Positions 32,006 through 43,374 of a DNA stretch of 64,000 nucleotides are shown here, one piece after another. Location: assembly GCA_009763385.1 (NCBI GenBank), contig CM019826.1, positions 64,355,864 to 64,419,863 of the forward strand, read 5' to 3'. Within the stretch, counting starts at the first letter, position 1; each line of letters opens with the position of its first letter. Position numbers and translations under genes: made by a program. The notes beneath the pieces were generated by a model, which ran no database searches, was not told the origin of the DNA, and saw only the letters and a list, made by a program, of their open reading frames with translations. This DNA is from Coix lacryma-jobi var. lacryma-jobi. Its lineage: Eukaryota > Streptophyta > Magnoliopsida > Poales > Poaceae.

Positions 32006-34963
32006 CTTAGACCAAAATCACACAAAGTAGCCATCATCCAAAGCAATTGAGAACAACAGCTTGCCGCAGCAACATACTCAGCCTCTGTGGTAGACTGGGC
32101 GACACTAGACTGCTTGCGAGAAGACCATGATACAAGAGAAGAACCAATAAACTGACAAGTCCCAGAAGTGGACTTGCGATAAAGTCGGCAACTAGCAAAA
32201 TCGGCATCGGAATAACCGCAAAGGGAGAGGGTGGAGGAAGCAGAATACCAAATCCCAAACTCTGGAGTGAAGCATAAGTACCTCATAATGCGCTTGACCA
32301 CCTGACGGTGAGAGGTGCACGGCGACGACTGAAATCGCGCGCAAAGACACACCGCGAACTGGATGTCCGGGCGTGTCGCCGTCAGGTACAGCAGCGACCC
32401 GATCATACTCCGGTACTCCTTCTGGTCCACAGCTTCTCCATCCTTGTCCGCATCCAGGGCCGTCGTGGTCGACATGGGTGTTGGAAGAGGCTTGGCCTCA
32501 CCCATATCAAACTTCTTCAGAATGTCCTTGGTGTACTTGCCCTGGCGCACGAACGTCCCCTCTCGGGATTGCTTGATTTGCAACCCGAGGAAAAACGTCA
32601 ACTCGCCCATCATGCTCATCTCAAACTCCCTGCTCATAGTGTCTGCAAACTTGGCAACCAAAGCATGAGAAGAACCACCGAAAATGGTATCATCCACATA
32701 AATCTAGACCAAGAGAGTGTCATTGCCTTGCTTGAGGAGAAAGAGAGTTTTATCCACACATCCCATTTTAAAACCCTTAGCAAGCAAAAAGGTTTTCAAC
32801 CTATCATACCAGGCTCTAGGGGCTTGTTTCAAACCATACAAAGCTTTATGAAGTTTAAAAACATGGTTTGGAAACTTGGGATTTTTGAAACCGGGGGGTT
32901 GTTTCACATACACATCATCTTCTATGTAGCCGTCTAGGAAGACACTCTTGACATCCATTTGAAAATGTTTAAACCCTTTGGATGCAGCAAAAGCCAAGAG
33001 GATCCTAATTGCCTCCAAACGAGCTACAGGAGCAAAAGTCTCCTCATAGTCTATCCCCTCCTTCTGACTATACCCCTGGGCTACAAGTCTGGCCTTGTTT
33101 CTCACAACATGGCCATCTTCTCCTTGTTTGTTTTTGAAAACCCATTTTGTACCAATAGGGTGACACTCAGGAGGAAGTGGAACAAGAACCCAAACCCGAT
33201 TTCTTTCAAAATTTTCTAACTCCTCATGCATGGCATTGACCCAATCCGGATCAGATAGAGCAGGTCCAACATCTCGGGGTTCAAAATCAGCAACAAATGC
33301 AGAATGACCAAAGTGAGAGATTTGTTGTGACCTTGACCGAGTGACATGTTCGCTAATGCTGCCGATCATCTATTGAGGTGGGTGTTGGCATTGAATGTGT
33401 CGTGGCGCCTCCCGAGCTGAAGAAACCTCCCCCTCAACAGCAGCTGGTGCCTCCTCGGGTACAAATGGTACACCCTGAGGTGGCGGATCCCACGGCCCCC
33501 AAGTAGTCGATGAAGAGGGGTTGGGGCCGCGAGTCGTCGTAGTAGAAGCCGATGCTTGCGGCACAGCAGGTGGAGGTCGTGCTGGATCATCCATCCCTTC
33601 AGCACCCTCGTCCTCGTCATCAAAAAGAGGCTCACCAACCTCATGATCACCTGCACGCTCAAAACGAGAAGAAGGACAAACCATGGTCTCGTCGAAGGTG
33701 ACATCGGATGTCTTCATGACTCGGTAAGTATCAAGGTTAAGTACACCATATGCACGAGTATGACTGCCATAACCCAAGAATACACCATCTGAAGAACGAG
33801 ACTCAAATTTGTCCAGGTTGCCTTTCTTGAGTATAAAACAGTGGCAACCAAAAACTCTAAAATAACTCACCTTGGGTAGTTTTCCAAAACGCAACTCATA
33901 AGAAGTCATTTTCAAGAAAGCTCAGAGAAAAATGCGATTGGAGATATAGAATGCAGTGCTCATAGCTTCGGCCGAATATCGCCTAGGAGTCCTATGCTCA
34001 TCGAGCATCGTCCTGACCATCTCTACAAGGGTCCGATTCTTCCTCTCTACAACACCATTTTGTGGCGGTGTATAGAGGGAAGAGAACTGATGCTCTAAAC
34101 CCAAAGAGTTACAAAACTTCTCAAAGTCCGAATTCTTAAACTCGTAACCATTATCACTCCGAATTGCTCACATTGAGTTCATAGGGAACTCATTCTGAAG
34201 ACGCAAAATCAGATTGCGAGCAAAGGAGAAAGTCTCGGTTTTCTCAGCTAAAAAGAAAACCCACGAATATCTTGAAAAATCGTCAACAACAACAAGCACG
34301 TACCACTTCCCCCCCAACCGAGCTGACACAAGCCGGACCAACGAGGTCCATGTGCAAAAGCTCTCCAGGGTGCTTAGTCATGACCTGAGTTACTGGATGG
34401 TGGGGAGCGGCAACCATCTTCCCATGTCTACAAGAGTGGCAAACAAGATCCTTCTCCATGAACAACTTGGGCAATCCTCGGATTAAGCCAAGTGAACTAA
34501 GCCTTGCAAGCAAGTCGAAGCTCAGATGACCTAGTCTCCTATGCCACTTCCAAAGATCAGAGGAGGAAGGTCCAGCCAAAAGACAACGAGAAATTCCGAA
34601 CGACTCTGAGAAATTCGCACGAAAGACTTTCCCAAAGGGCGAAATCAAACATACAAGATTGCCCTGAGGATCCAAAATACGACTGAGATTTGGTTTAAAA
34701 CGAATCTCATAGTCATCATCGAAAAGTTGCGAAACAGAAAGAAGGTTAAAATGCAAGTTAGAAACAAGAGCAACATCGCTCAACACAAAGTGCTCATTAA
34801 CTCGCACAGATCCACGAGACAACACTTTACCTTTGCTATTGTCGCCGAAGGTGATAAACTCCTTTCTGGCAACGGGACTAAGACTGGAGAACCACTTGGC
34901 ATTTCCGGTCATATGCCTTGAACACCCAGAATCCACCAACCAAATGTTCTCCAATCGTTTTAC
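32006..34963 (-). pseudogene. pol: Pol of element B: protease, integrase, RT and part of RNase H
   Basis: Protease DSG lies in WLVDSGCSRHMTG (near 34930). Integrase has WKWHRRLGHLSF, CHSCRHGK and HMDLVGP, then a one-base gain in a G run near 34309-34316 shifts the frame. After it come SDNGYEFKN and the intact catalytic-Glu segment PPQNGVVERKNRTL. Further stops include one near 34170, one near 33921, one at 33366 before RT, and CAG to TAG at 32704 just before YVDD. RT has QMDVKSVFLDG and YVDDTIFGG. RNase H is cut by E. Decayed but complete in order. Confidence 0.9.
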
Positions 34964-34971
34964 CTACATCA
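34964..34971 (-). promoter_or_regulatory. Gag/pol junction TGATGTAG (B)
   Basis: Third copy of the same junction, identical in its eight bases and followed by GTAAAACG as in D. Confidence 0.6.
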
Positions 34972-35063
34972 ATAAAAAGACATAGGGTGAGCATACGGTC
35001 CAACACTGGGGTGAGTGAAATGGGAATTATACCAGTGTTGGGCCTGCTGCTCAAAAGAACGGT
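34969..35063 (-). pseudogene. gag: Last part of gag, element B
   Basis: Encodes the C-terminal Gag segment (AQHWYNSHFTHPSVGPYAHP) and the TGA at 34969-34971. Separated from the main gag body by solo LTR C. Confidence 0.8.
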
Positions 35064-35464
35064 TGCGGATACATGGGTGTATGCCGAGTCTCTGTGTGAT
35101 GAGTGATTGTCAACGGAGATGATGCGCATGTTCTTTGGCTTGTGTTGTGCAGGTGTCGAGCACGGAGACAGTGATCGATGGCGGGTGAAGGTCAAGTTGC
35201 GACGTGCCGTGCCGACGGACCGGGCGCGATGAAGGATGGGCGTGCCGTGCGGCGGACGTGCCATGCCGATGTATCGGACGGTGAAGGGCGGACGTGGACT
35301 TGGACTGATGGACTGGAGGCCGGAGGATCAGCTGTGGTGGCTGGCAGCCTGCGACAGCGACAGGCGGAGAAGTGCGATCATGTCGGTGGAAGGGGTGCAC
35401 AGGCGGTGCATCCCCTCTACGACGCCGGTTTGTTGGTAGAGCCCGGGAAAAACCAACGGTGGAC

Positions 35465-35723
35465 GGTTTCCAGGTTTGGGCCTCAAAACCTGGGTGCTGG
35501 GTTTCCAGGTTGAGCCACAAAACCTGGGCGCGACGGTTTCCAGGTTGAGCCTCAAAACCTGGGCGTGGGCCGGTTTCCGAGTTTGGGCCTCAAAACTCGG
35601 GCGCGGACGGTTTCCGAGTTTGGCCACAAAACTCGGGCTGGAGGCTGGTTTCCCGGTTTGGGCCTCAAAACCGGGGGCTGATGGAAAAGGCTGGTTTCCC
35701 GGTTTGGGCCGCAAAACCGGGGG
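35465..35723 (+). repeat. Class I hairpin array (7 units) in C
   Basis: Seven units, the longest array in the window: three CCAGG-type, two CCGAG-type, two CCCGG-type, each with the matching AAACCTGG, AAACTCGG or AAACCGGG arm. Neighbouring units of one type suggest recent local duplication. Confidence 0.9.
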
Positions 35724-36522
35724 TGCAGAGTGGTGGCGGCACGTGGCGGCGATCTGAAGGTTGCGTGGAGGCGACGCGGAAGACCGTGCGGGCGTGGCCG
35801 TCGGATCTACCTACCACCAGCGGGTGGACTAGAATAGCCTTAGGGTTAGGCTGGTCCGCTCTGTAAATTAGAGTAGAGAGGGGTAGAGTAGGAAATAGAC
35901 TTAGGCTAGGTTAGTATAAGTAGTCTAGGGGAGACACCCTCCTCCCTATCTCAATCTCAGTTAGCGCAGTCATTTGCTTCCTAGCACCTAGGGTTTCCAC
36001 TCTCCCATCCCCTGCTCTAGCTAGTTGAGATCCGCAGAGAGACTCCACTCTGTGTACTGTTGATTTGAGGAAGTGAGGCCGTATCCTCACTTTGGAGCAC
36101 AGATCGATGGCTTGATTTGCGTCCTTAATTCGAGTTCGTGGCTGTGATTCGCGTTTTCTTTGTGTTCTTCGCGGAATCCTTTTTCTCCACGATTTTCCCG
36201 TCGCTTGATCTCTTTGCTCGGTTCATCTTTTGCAAAACCGTTTGAACCAAGTTGTTCTAGATCGTGAGGCTCTCCTTTCCACCGAAGGAATTAAACTCTA
36301 ACCTCACGGTCTAGGAGATCGATCGATTTTCGTTTTGGATTGCGTTCTTGCCTCCATGCCCCGAAATTTCTTGATTCACCGATTTGGAGTTAGGTTCGAG
36401 CCATGATCTCTTAGAGATAGCTCACTAACATCCTTGTGACCCCTCAGATCGAATCCTAGGCCTAGAGCTTTTGATTTAGAGGAGATCGGGTTGAATCATC
36501 AAAGAACTGCGCTGTTTTCGGG

Positions 36523-36800
36523 AGCATCGGACGCTATCACGGGAGCATCGGACGCTAGGGTCCCTAGCATCGGACGCTCCGGTGACGCGTGTCACGTTTT
36601 CGGCGTTTTAGCTTGCATCGGACGCCAGGCATCGGACGCGTCCGTTGTCCATCGGACGCGCCGGAGCCTTTGCATCGGACGCTGGGTGATTACTGTTCAC
36701 AGCGTCCGATGGTGGAACAGTAAGGTTCCAGAACCACCCAGTCTGCATCGGACGCTTCCGGTGGTCTGGCATCGGACGCAGGCCAGCGTCCGATGCGACT
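36523..36800 (+). repeat. Class III palindrome array in C
   Basis: At least eleven GCATCGGACGC or reverse GCGTCCGATG motifs, better preserved than in A (5204-5425). Includes GGACGCGTCC centres. Confidence 0.88.
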
Positions 36801-36897
36801 GGTTTCGCACGGTTTCGTCCGCGGTTCGCTCGTTCGTTGTCGGAATTGATTTCCGTCTTTTGCGTTGGCTTTCTAGAGTTGTCTAGTGTCTCGCTGT

Positions 36898-36935
36898 GCT
36901 TCTAGGAAGCATCCACCCTACATATAGGGTCGTGG
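36898..36935 (+). other. Covarying two-hairpin element in C
   Basis: GCTTCTAGGAAGC (36898-36910), then CCACCCTA-CATA-TAGGGTCGTGG (36913-36935). Stem bases differ from A, D and L2 but pairing is kept. Confidence 0.65.
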
Positions 36936-37066
36936 ACATTAGCAAGCTCTAGGGTTCGCTCTTGGGGTCGATTTTGGGACAGTGGCATCTAGTTTCCGTA
37001 AGGAAATTTTGAAGCTCCCATTCACCCCCCCCTCTGGTCGCTTTCGGTTAGCTTCTCGGTCCTTCA

Positions 37067-39199
37067 ACGGTTAGTAGCAAAACCATTCCTAGCGCGCCTA
37101 CGGGAAGAGCGATCACCACGCAGAGGAAAACGTGGTCCGCTAAGAGAGGAGCGTCCATCGCGATACTCAAAACGCGATGGGGGAAAACGCTCAACAACAA
37201 AGCCGCCGCCACGGGGTCCATAGCCCACAACTGCAGGCTCCCGCCGGGCACGTCCTCTTCGCGGCTTAGGCCTTGGAACTTGAGGCTTTGGACCTCTATG
37301 CATAACAGCACGCCTCTGAACATTCGGCACATGTACATCATGGAAAGGATGGTACATGTCTGTGTTGTTCATTTCCTTTGCATGGCGCGCCTCTCTCTTG
37401 CGCCAAAAGAAAAACTCACTCAAGTGTCCATCTCTCCCACAGTGCTCACAATGGTACCTCAACGCTCTCATAGGGGGTTGTTGGTACTCACGGTAGTGGG
37501 TGTGGATCACTTTTCCCTTCTGTGGCATAAGCTCCTCCTGGATAGGTGGCATGGTGTCTAGCTTGTTCTTGAGGTGGTTTGGTTTTGAAGCCCATGTTTG
37601 TTTCTTGGGTAGAGCTCTCGGAGGTTCAACAAACACCCCATCTTGGTGTTAGGCTTGAGAGGCTCTTTGGGTGGAATCTTGGTAAGTTTGGGAGTAGTGG
37701 TGGAGTTGGGCTTCTCACAAGGGTTCAGACCACTCGACTCTCCAATCTTGCCAAAAGATGACGCACACTCAACACCCTGAGCAAAGCCTACACCTAGACC
37801 TCCAGCAGCACGCTTAAACTAGGCAATCCTCATCCCAAGCTGCGGCTCACCACAAGACACCCATGACAAGATGGTCTGAAGGTATGTGTTTTCCTCCTCG
37901 GTTTGCATCTTGTCATGCTGCACATTCGCAATCTCCATCTCCAAACCCTCACACAAAGCGCATCTAGACACACAAGTGCTACCCGAGCTGGCCTTCTCAA
38001 GAGACACAATCTTGGCATTCTTCTCTGCCAACTCGGATTGCAAGCCTGCACAGGACTTGCACGCACCCAACAGCGAGGATCTAGCTTTAAGCTCATCCAC
38101 CTCTCCAACCAAAGCAACATACTTCCCCCTCAAAGTGAGAAGGTCAGTCATGTGCTTGGTGCACATCTCGCACTCGTCCTCCTCGGTGACAATAATGGTG
38201 GATTTGACAGACTCAAGCTCCTTCACCGTATCCTTCCACTTATGCCTAAACTCCTTCCACTCTCTGGCAGCGCGCCTAAGCAGCTTGTCTTGACTAAGAA
38301 GAGCGGCAGTAAGTTTTTCGACCTCAGCAGAAAGCTCGTCGGGGGTCTGAGGTACCTGGGAGGTGTCGTCGTCATTTCGAGGGATCTCCTCCAGCTCGCC
38401 GTCGACCTCCTTGCCAAGGGCCATGGTGCAGAAGCCCTCGTTGTCGGCGAAGAAGCAGAGGCCGTTTAGCTTGTCCTTGATCCTCTTCTTCTTCTCGGAC
38501 TCGTCGTCGCTTGAGGAAGCGAAGTTGTCATCCGAGTCGTCGACGTCGCTGAGCATGGCGAAGAAAGCACGCTGCTCAGCCTGGGCCTTCTTCAAGTACT
38601 TTGTCTTGATGTACTCCTTGTGGAAGCCGCCCTTTCGCTTGTGTTTCGCGGGGACGTACTTCTCCTTGCGCTTGCCGGAGTCGTACTTGTGCTCATGATC
38701 CGCCTTGCTGATCAAGAGTGTGCAAAAGCTTCAAAGCTCTCTCATGATCGTCGAAAGGCAACAGCTCCTTGTTAGCCCTCATCCTGTTGACAATCACCTG
38801 AAAGCGAGCGAATAAACTCCCTATGCTCTCGCCAGGCATGTGTCGAAAGTTCTCATACTCCCGCTTGTGCGACTCGTAGAGACGGGTTTTGACTTGAGTG
38901 GTTCCCTCATGGAAATGCATGAGGGATGTCCAAATCTCCCGAGCCGTAGCGAGGTGAGAAACGCGATCGAACGCCATCATGCTCAAACATGAGAAAAGAG
39001 CATTACGGGCTCAACTATTAGCATTGTGCTCATCGATCTGATGCTGAGTAGCACGAGCAGCCAAGACCATGTAATCGGCAGAGTTGCAAATATCCCAGAT
39101 GGAAGAACCCATACTCTGAAGATAGGACGACATGCGTATCTTCCAATACGCATAGTTCGTCCCATCAAAGAACGGCGGTTTGCCCACGCCGCGATCCAT
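37067..39199 (-). pseudogene. gag: Sirevirus gag, element B (deleted and broken)
   Basis: Opens at ATG 39197-39199 (MDRGVGKPPFFDG). CGA to TGA at 39011. Near 38715 about 390 bases present in D (14058-14450) are missing, which removes the end of the capsid region and the whole first zinc knuckle and shifts the frame. The coiled-coil part (about 38000-38300) follows. Stop at 37819 (CAG to TAG) and a one-base loss near 37640. In the second knuckle the last Cys is Phe (CEHCGRDGHLSEFF). Interrupted at 37067 by solo LTR C. Clearly inactive. Confidence 0.9.
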
Positions 39200-39248
39200 G
39201 TCGCCTTCTGTGGATCTGGAACCGGCTAAGGTGGAAGATCCTTAACCC

Positions 39249-39261
39249 ACTCTGATACCAA
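39249..39261 (-). promoter_or_regulatory. Primer-binding site, tRNA-Met type (B)
   Basis: Minus strand TTGGTATCAGAGT, the closest to the plant initiator tRNA-Met consensus among the three Sireviruses here. Confidence 0.87.
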
Positions 39262-39262
39262 T

Positions 39263-41182
39263 TGAAGGACCGAGAATGCAAAAGCAAGGCGACCAGAGGG
39301 GGGGGGGGTGAATGGGAGCCTAAAAAATTTCTCTCAAAACTTTGGCCTTTGTCCCAAAAATCAACCCACGAAAGCTTTGACCGAAATATGATGCCCACAA
39401 CCCTTGGAAGAGGGTGGATGATCCCTAGGATCACAGCGAGGCACCACAAAGCAAGAGCGAACCAAACACCAAAAGGACCGGTTCAAGTTCGACCCCCAAA
39501 GACCAACTCCCTAACGTAGATAGAGAGCTACGTCGAGAGATCTCCAAAAACCTATGCTAACAAGTAGCAAAGATTCCTAGAGAGGTTACTTGGTCAACTC
39601 TAGGGCCAAACGAGAAGTCCGGAAACCAAGCGAAGAAGCCGAGAGACCAAACACACTAAAACTCAACACTCAGCCAACTCGCGGACTGTCCAGTGAACAG
39701 ACCGCGGACTGTCTGCCCAAGGGCGGACTATCCGGGCTCAGGTGGCGGACTGTCCGCCGGCCAAAAGGGCAAAACAGCAACGTTGCTGAATTGGCTCTGG
39801 ACAGTCCCGGACTGTCCGCGGGTTGCAACGGCGGACTGTCCGCCGGTCAACCTGAGACAACACAGCCAAGCCGCGTGACCACTGACTCGGTCAGAGCCCG
39901 ACGCACGGACTGTTCGCGCCCTGAGTGGTGGACTGTCCGCGGTCACTCAGGAAGGGCGATTTCAAACGCCCTTCTCCCAAATCTTCCCAAATCTGATCCA
40001 AATCAAAATCTCTTGTTCCCAAACTTGGAGAGGATGATCACGAGGTAGTTAGGAGACTATCCCCAAGAATTCATCCGCTCAAATCAACTCAATCAACGGG
40101 AAATCAAAAGGGAAGGAATATGAACAAAAACGCCATGAAAATTGAATCGACCCGATCTACTTGTTCGTGAGGAGTTAGATGAATTCCTTTAGTGGAAATG
40201 ATCTCCTCACTATAAAGAACAAGTTGATTCAAGTGGATTTCAATAAGATGCAGTAGAGAGGGAGATCGAGTGACGGGAAAATCACGGAGAAACGAAGAAC
40301 GCGAAGAACAAAGTCAAAACGCGAATTGAGACATCGATCTGCAACCGTGTGGCTACCACACGCTACAACAGTGAGATTACGGTCTCACTTCCTCAAAATC
40401 TCCAGTACAGAGGTATGGTTCTCTGCGGATCTCAGTTGCTACAGCAGGGGATTGAGAGAGCAGGAAAACCTAGAAGGCAAAGAGCAAAATGACTGAGATA
40501 TCATGGAAGGTGGGTGTCTCCCTCTACTTATCCTAATTCTAGTTCCCACTCTACCCCTAACTAATTACAGAGCGAACCAGCTAAACCCTAAGGTTATTCT
40601 GGACCAACTCATGGTAGGTGGTGATCCGACGGCCACGCCCGCACAACTGGTAGCGTTGCCTCGACGCAACCTCACCGATTGCTGCCACGTGCCGCCACCG
40701 CTCCGATCGTCCTTTTCACGAACTCCGCCCTCGGTTTTGAGGCCCAAACCGGGAAACCAGCCTTCACGACCAATCCCAGTTTTGAGGCCCAAACCGAGAA
40801 ACCAGCCGTCCATCGCCTGAATTTTGTGGCCCAAACTCAGAAACCGGCCAGCGCCCAGGTTTTGAGGCCCAAACCTGGAAACCGTCCACCGATGGTTTTT
40901 CTGTGGCTCAACCACCAAACCGAAGCCGTAGAGGGGATGCACCGCCCGTGCACCCCGTCCACCGACACATGTCCCCAGGTCCTCGACCCGAGCAACACTG
41001 TGCCCCGCAAGTCTCCGCTCATCGCTGTCCCAGGCTGTCAGCCACCACAGTTGATCCTCACCTTGCCTTCGATCACTGTATCTGTGCTCGACACCTGCAC
41101 AACACAAGCCAAAGAACATGCGCATTATCCCAGTTGACAATCACTCATCACTCGAGACTCGGCATACACCCATGTATCCGCA
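39263..41182 (-). mobile_element. 5' LTR of element B (1920 bp)
   Basis: Reads TGCGGATAC (41182) to GGTCCTTCA (39263) on the minus strand. Class II array at 39678-39945, class I array reduced to four hairpins at 40732-40882, and loss of a stretch near 41060 relative to the 3' LTR. Followed at its outer edge by the TTAAC duplication. Confidence 0.92.
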
Positions 41183-41662
41183 TTAACCTTCTTTCTGTTT
41201 CGAAACTTTTTGTTGATGACTATGAGATTCGTTTTAAACCGAATCTCAGTCGTATTTTGGATCCTCAGGGCAATCTTGTGTGTTTGATTTCACCCTTTGG
41301 GAAAGTCTTTCGTGCGAATTTCTCGGAGTCTTTTGGCATTTCTCGTTGTCTTTTGGCTGGTCCTTCCTCCTCTGATCTTTGGAAGTGGCATAGGAGACTT
41401 GGACATTTGAGCTTCGACTTGCTTGCAAGGCTTAGCTCACTTGGCCTAATCCGAGGATTGCCCAAGTTGGGTATGGAGAAGGATCTTGTTTGCCATTCTT
41501 GTAGACATGGGAAGATGGTTGCCGCTCCCCACCATCCAGTGACTCAGGTCATGACTAAGCGCCCTGGAGAGCTTTTGCACATGGACCTTGTTGGTCCGGC
41601 TGGGGTGAGCTCGGTTGGGGGGAAGTGGTATGTGCTTGTTGTTGTTGACGACTTTTCGAGCT
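41183..41662 (+). pseudogene. pol: Pol of element A, part 2: integrase N-terminal half
   Basis: Resumes exactly where 8751 stopped, after the second TTAAC. Encodes the pre-integrase region with WKWHRRLGHLSF and CHSCRHGK zinc ligands and the first catalytic Asp in HMDLVGP, up to the insertion point of TRG2. Open throughout. Confidence 0.9.
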
Positions 41663-43246
41663 TGTTGATGCTCACTAAGTGTCATATTGTTAGCATCAAC
41701 ATGGTCATGTAACACAACACAAGGACCTAAAATCAACCAAAAACCTTTTATAAACTAACGATTTCCACTTGTCCTTGAGTTTTATTTGAATGTAGGTAAT
41801 TGCAGGGTTTTTGAGCAAAATGACCAAGAGGACCCACCAGGAGGTGAGCACACTCACCTGGGCTCACTTTGGGCCAAGGTGGGGTAGCGCCCACCACCCC
41901 TCACTGGCAGCCGCCAGGGGAGTGAGGCCCAAACTCCTCCCCTGCCACATCACTGATCCAGGGGAGGCGTGCCACACTCATTTGCAGCCATTGATCACTT
42001 AGGTCGTTGCATCCAAGGGCTAAGAAGAGATGTCACGTGGATCATGACCTAATTGCCCATGTGATGGTTATTTGGACATGCAACTGACCTTGGAACCGCC
42101 TCTCTGGAGCCCCTAGATGCCGTTGAAGCAATGACGGTGGATCCAACGGCCAGGGGAGTGGCGGCCGCCACCTAGGGCTGGCGCCCGCCACCTCACTCAC
42201 CCCCCTGACCTAACCCTAGGTCCATAAGTACCCCCCTAGGTCCCTTAGGCTATAAATAGGACCCCCCCCCCCCCCCCGAGCTCATTTGTACTCAGACCTC
42301 ACCTCATTAGTCCCACTCTCTTGTAAGCGAAGCTCTGGTGAAGTAACACTCTAGTTGAGAGACTTAGAGTGAGAGCGAGAGTGAAGAAGAGAAGAGCTGG
42401 AGTTGTAATAGAGGATCTTCCAGAGTCTCTGGTATAATTCCAAGTCTTTCTTCATTTATCTTAATGTTCTTCTACTTTTAGCATTTACTTTAAGTTCTTT
42501 ACTTATTGTTCTTGTTGAGTGATTTCGATCATAAATAACTTATTGTTTAGTTTGTATCTAGTTTGGGTTCTTCGCTGAGTAATCAATGCTCTAGTTTTGG
42601 ACGCAAGATTAGAGTAGTATATATTAGTGTAAGCGCGGTGCTTGGACTGATTGTACCTTAGTTTGTGGCTTGCCCCCCGGATAGCTGTGGTAGCAAACAG
42701 GTGGTGACAGCCCTGGGAGCCTTGACTTCCACCACATAGTTGGGTTAGTTCTTAAATCATAAACCTCGTTGTGCACGTTTGAGGTAAATAGTCCAGAGGG
42801 TGTGTACGGTTCGAAGAACTAGATAAAACCTTTATTGCTAAGTTAGTTGGGATCGTAAGTGTGTAGGAAAACATTAATCTATTCATCGGCCAGACCCCGC
42901 CGATTTAGTTTAGTAATAGTTAGTTTTTCTTTCTTTTTAGTAGTAGTAGAAACCAACCCCCATTCATACATTTCGTTCAACCTCGCTAGAATCACTAGTT
43001 GTTCATAGCAGTCCTAGTGTTAGTTCTGCCATAGTAGCTTCCCTGTGAAAATAAATACGATACTCGGTTACTCCCAGGTGAAGTGCTACAATTGACTTAT
43101 TCTGTGCACTTGCGGAATTTACCAATAGTCATAAGAATAGTTAGTTATACTTCTTACATTAAGAAGTACCAACAAGCCTTTCTGGCGTCGTTGCCAGGAC
43201 AGATTCCATAGTCTACTCCTAGTGACGACGTTAGCAAGTGTCAACA
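41663..43246 (+). mobile_element. 5' LTR of TRG2 (1584 bp)
   Basis: TGTTGATGCTCAC to AAGTGTCAACA. GGTGGCGGCCGCCACC-like palindrome reversed near 42160-42180, TATA sequence CTATAAATAGG at 42250-42260 followed by a run of about 19 C (42261-42279) that is only a few bases in the other copies. An internal primer-site copy TGGCGTCGTTGCC is at about 43183-43195. Confidence 0.9.
42250..42260 (+). promoter_or_regulatory. TATA box of TRG2 5' LTR
   Basis: CTATAAATAGG. The same sequence is found in all four TRG LTRs, at about 61515-61525 in the 3' LTR and on the minus strand in TRG1. In this copy a long C run starts directly after it. Confidence 0.72.
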
Positions 43247-43254
43247 AGCATTTC

Positions 43255-43272
43255 TGGCGCCGTTGCCGAGGA
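43255..43272 (+). promoter_or_regulatory. Primer-binding site, tRNA-Asp type (TRG2)
   Basis: TGGCGCCGTTGCCGAGG, eight bases after the LTR end. Matches the Athila/Tat primer site better than TRG1 does. Confidence 0.85.
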
Positions 43273-43374
43273 AGCAATTGGCTAGAATTAATTCTTTGTG
43301 ACTTCTATTGAATTAACCCCCATAGTTCTAGCGGGTATATATATTGTTCGTTGTTTGTGATCGTTCAAGTAGCC

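Larger units (their letters stand above)
35064..37066 (+). mobile_element. Solo LTR C (2003 bp), Sirevirus, class III subfamily
   Basis: TGCGGATACATGG to CGGTCCTTCA, flanked by ACGGT (35059-35063 and 37067-37071), with no internal region: a solo LTR. It has seven class I hairpins (35465-35723), a TATA-like AGTATAAGTAG near 35913, class III palindromes (36523-36800) and the two-hairpin element (36898-36935). Closest in type to the LTR of element A. Disrupts gag of B. Confidence 0.93.
8752..41182 (-). mobile_element. Element B: Sirevirus-type Copia retrotransposon inserted in A
   Basis: Complete but decayed, minus strand. 5' LTR 39263-41182, primer site 39249-39261, gag 39199 to 34969, pol 34963 to 30429, 3' non-coding region 30428-29460 plus 11423-10784, and 3' LTR 8752-10783. 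The 5-bp target duplication TTAAC flanks it at 8747-8751 and 41183-41187. It is itself split by D (11424-29459), E (30685-32005) and C (35064-37066). Without the inserts it would be about 11 kb. Confidence 0.92.

Noticed and set aside
29460..41182. Right part of B as a separate element from the left part
   Set aside because: Both ends share LTR type and orientation and the same TTAAC duplication interrupting one pol frame of A, so one element split by D is simpler.
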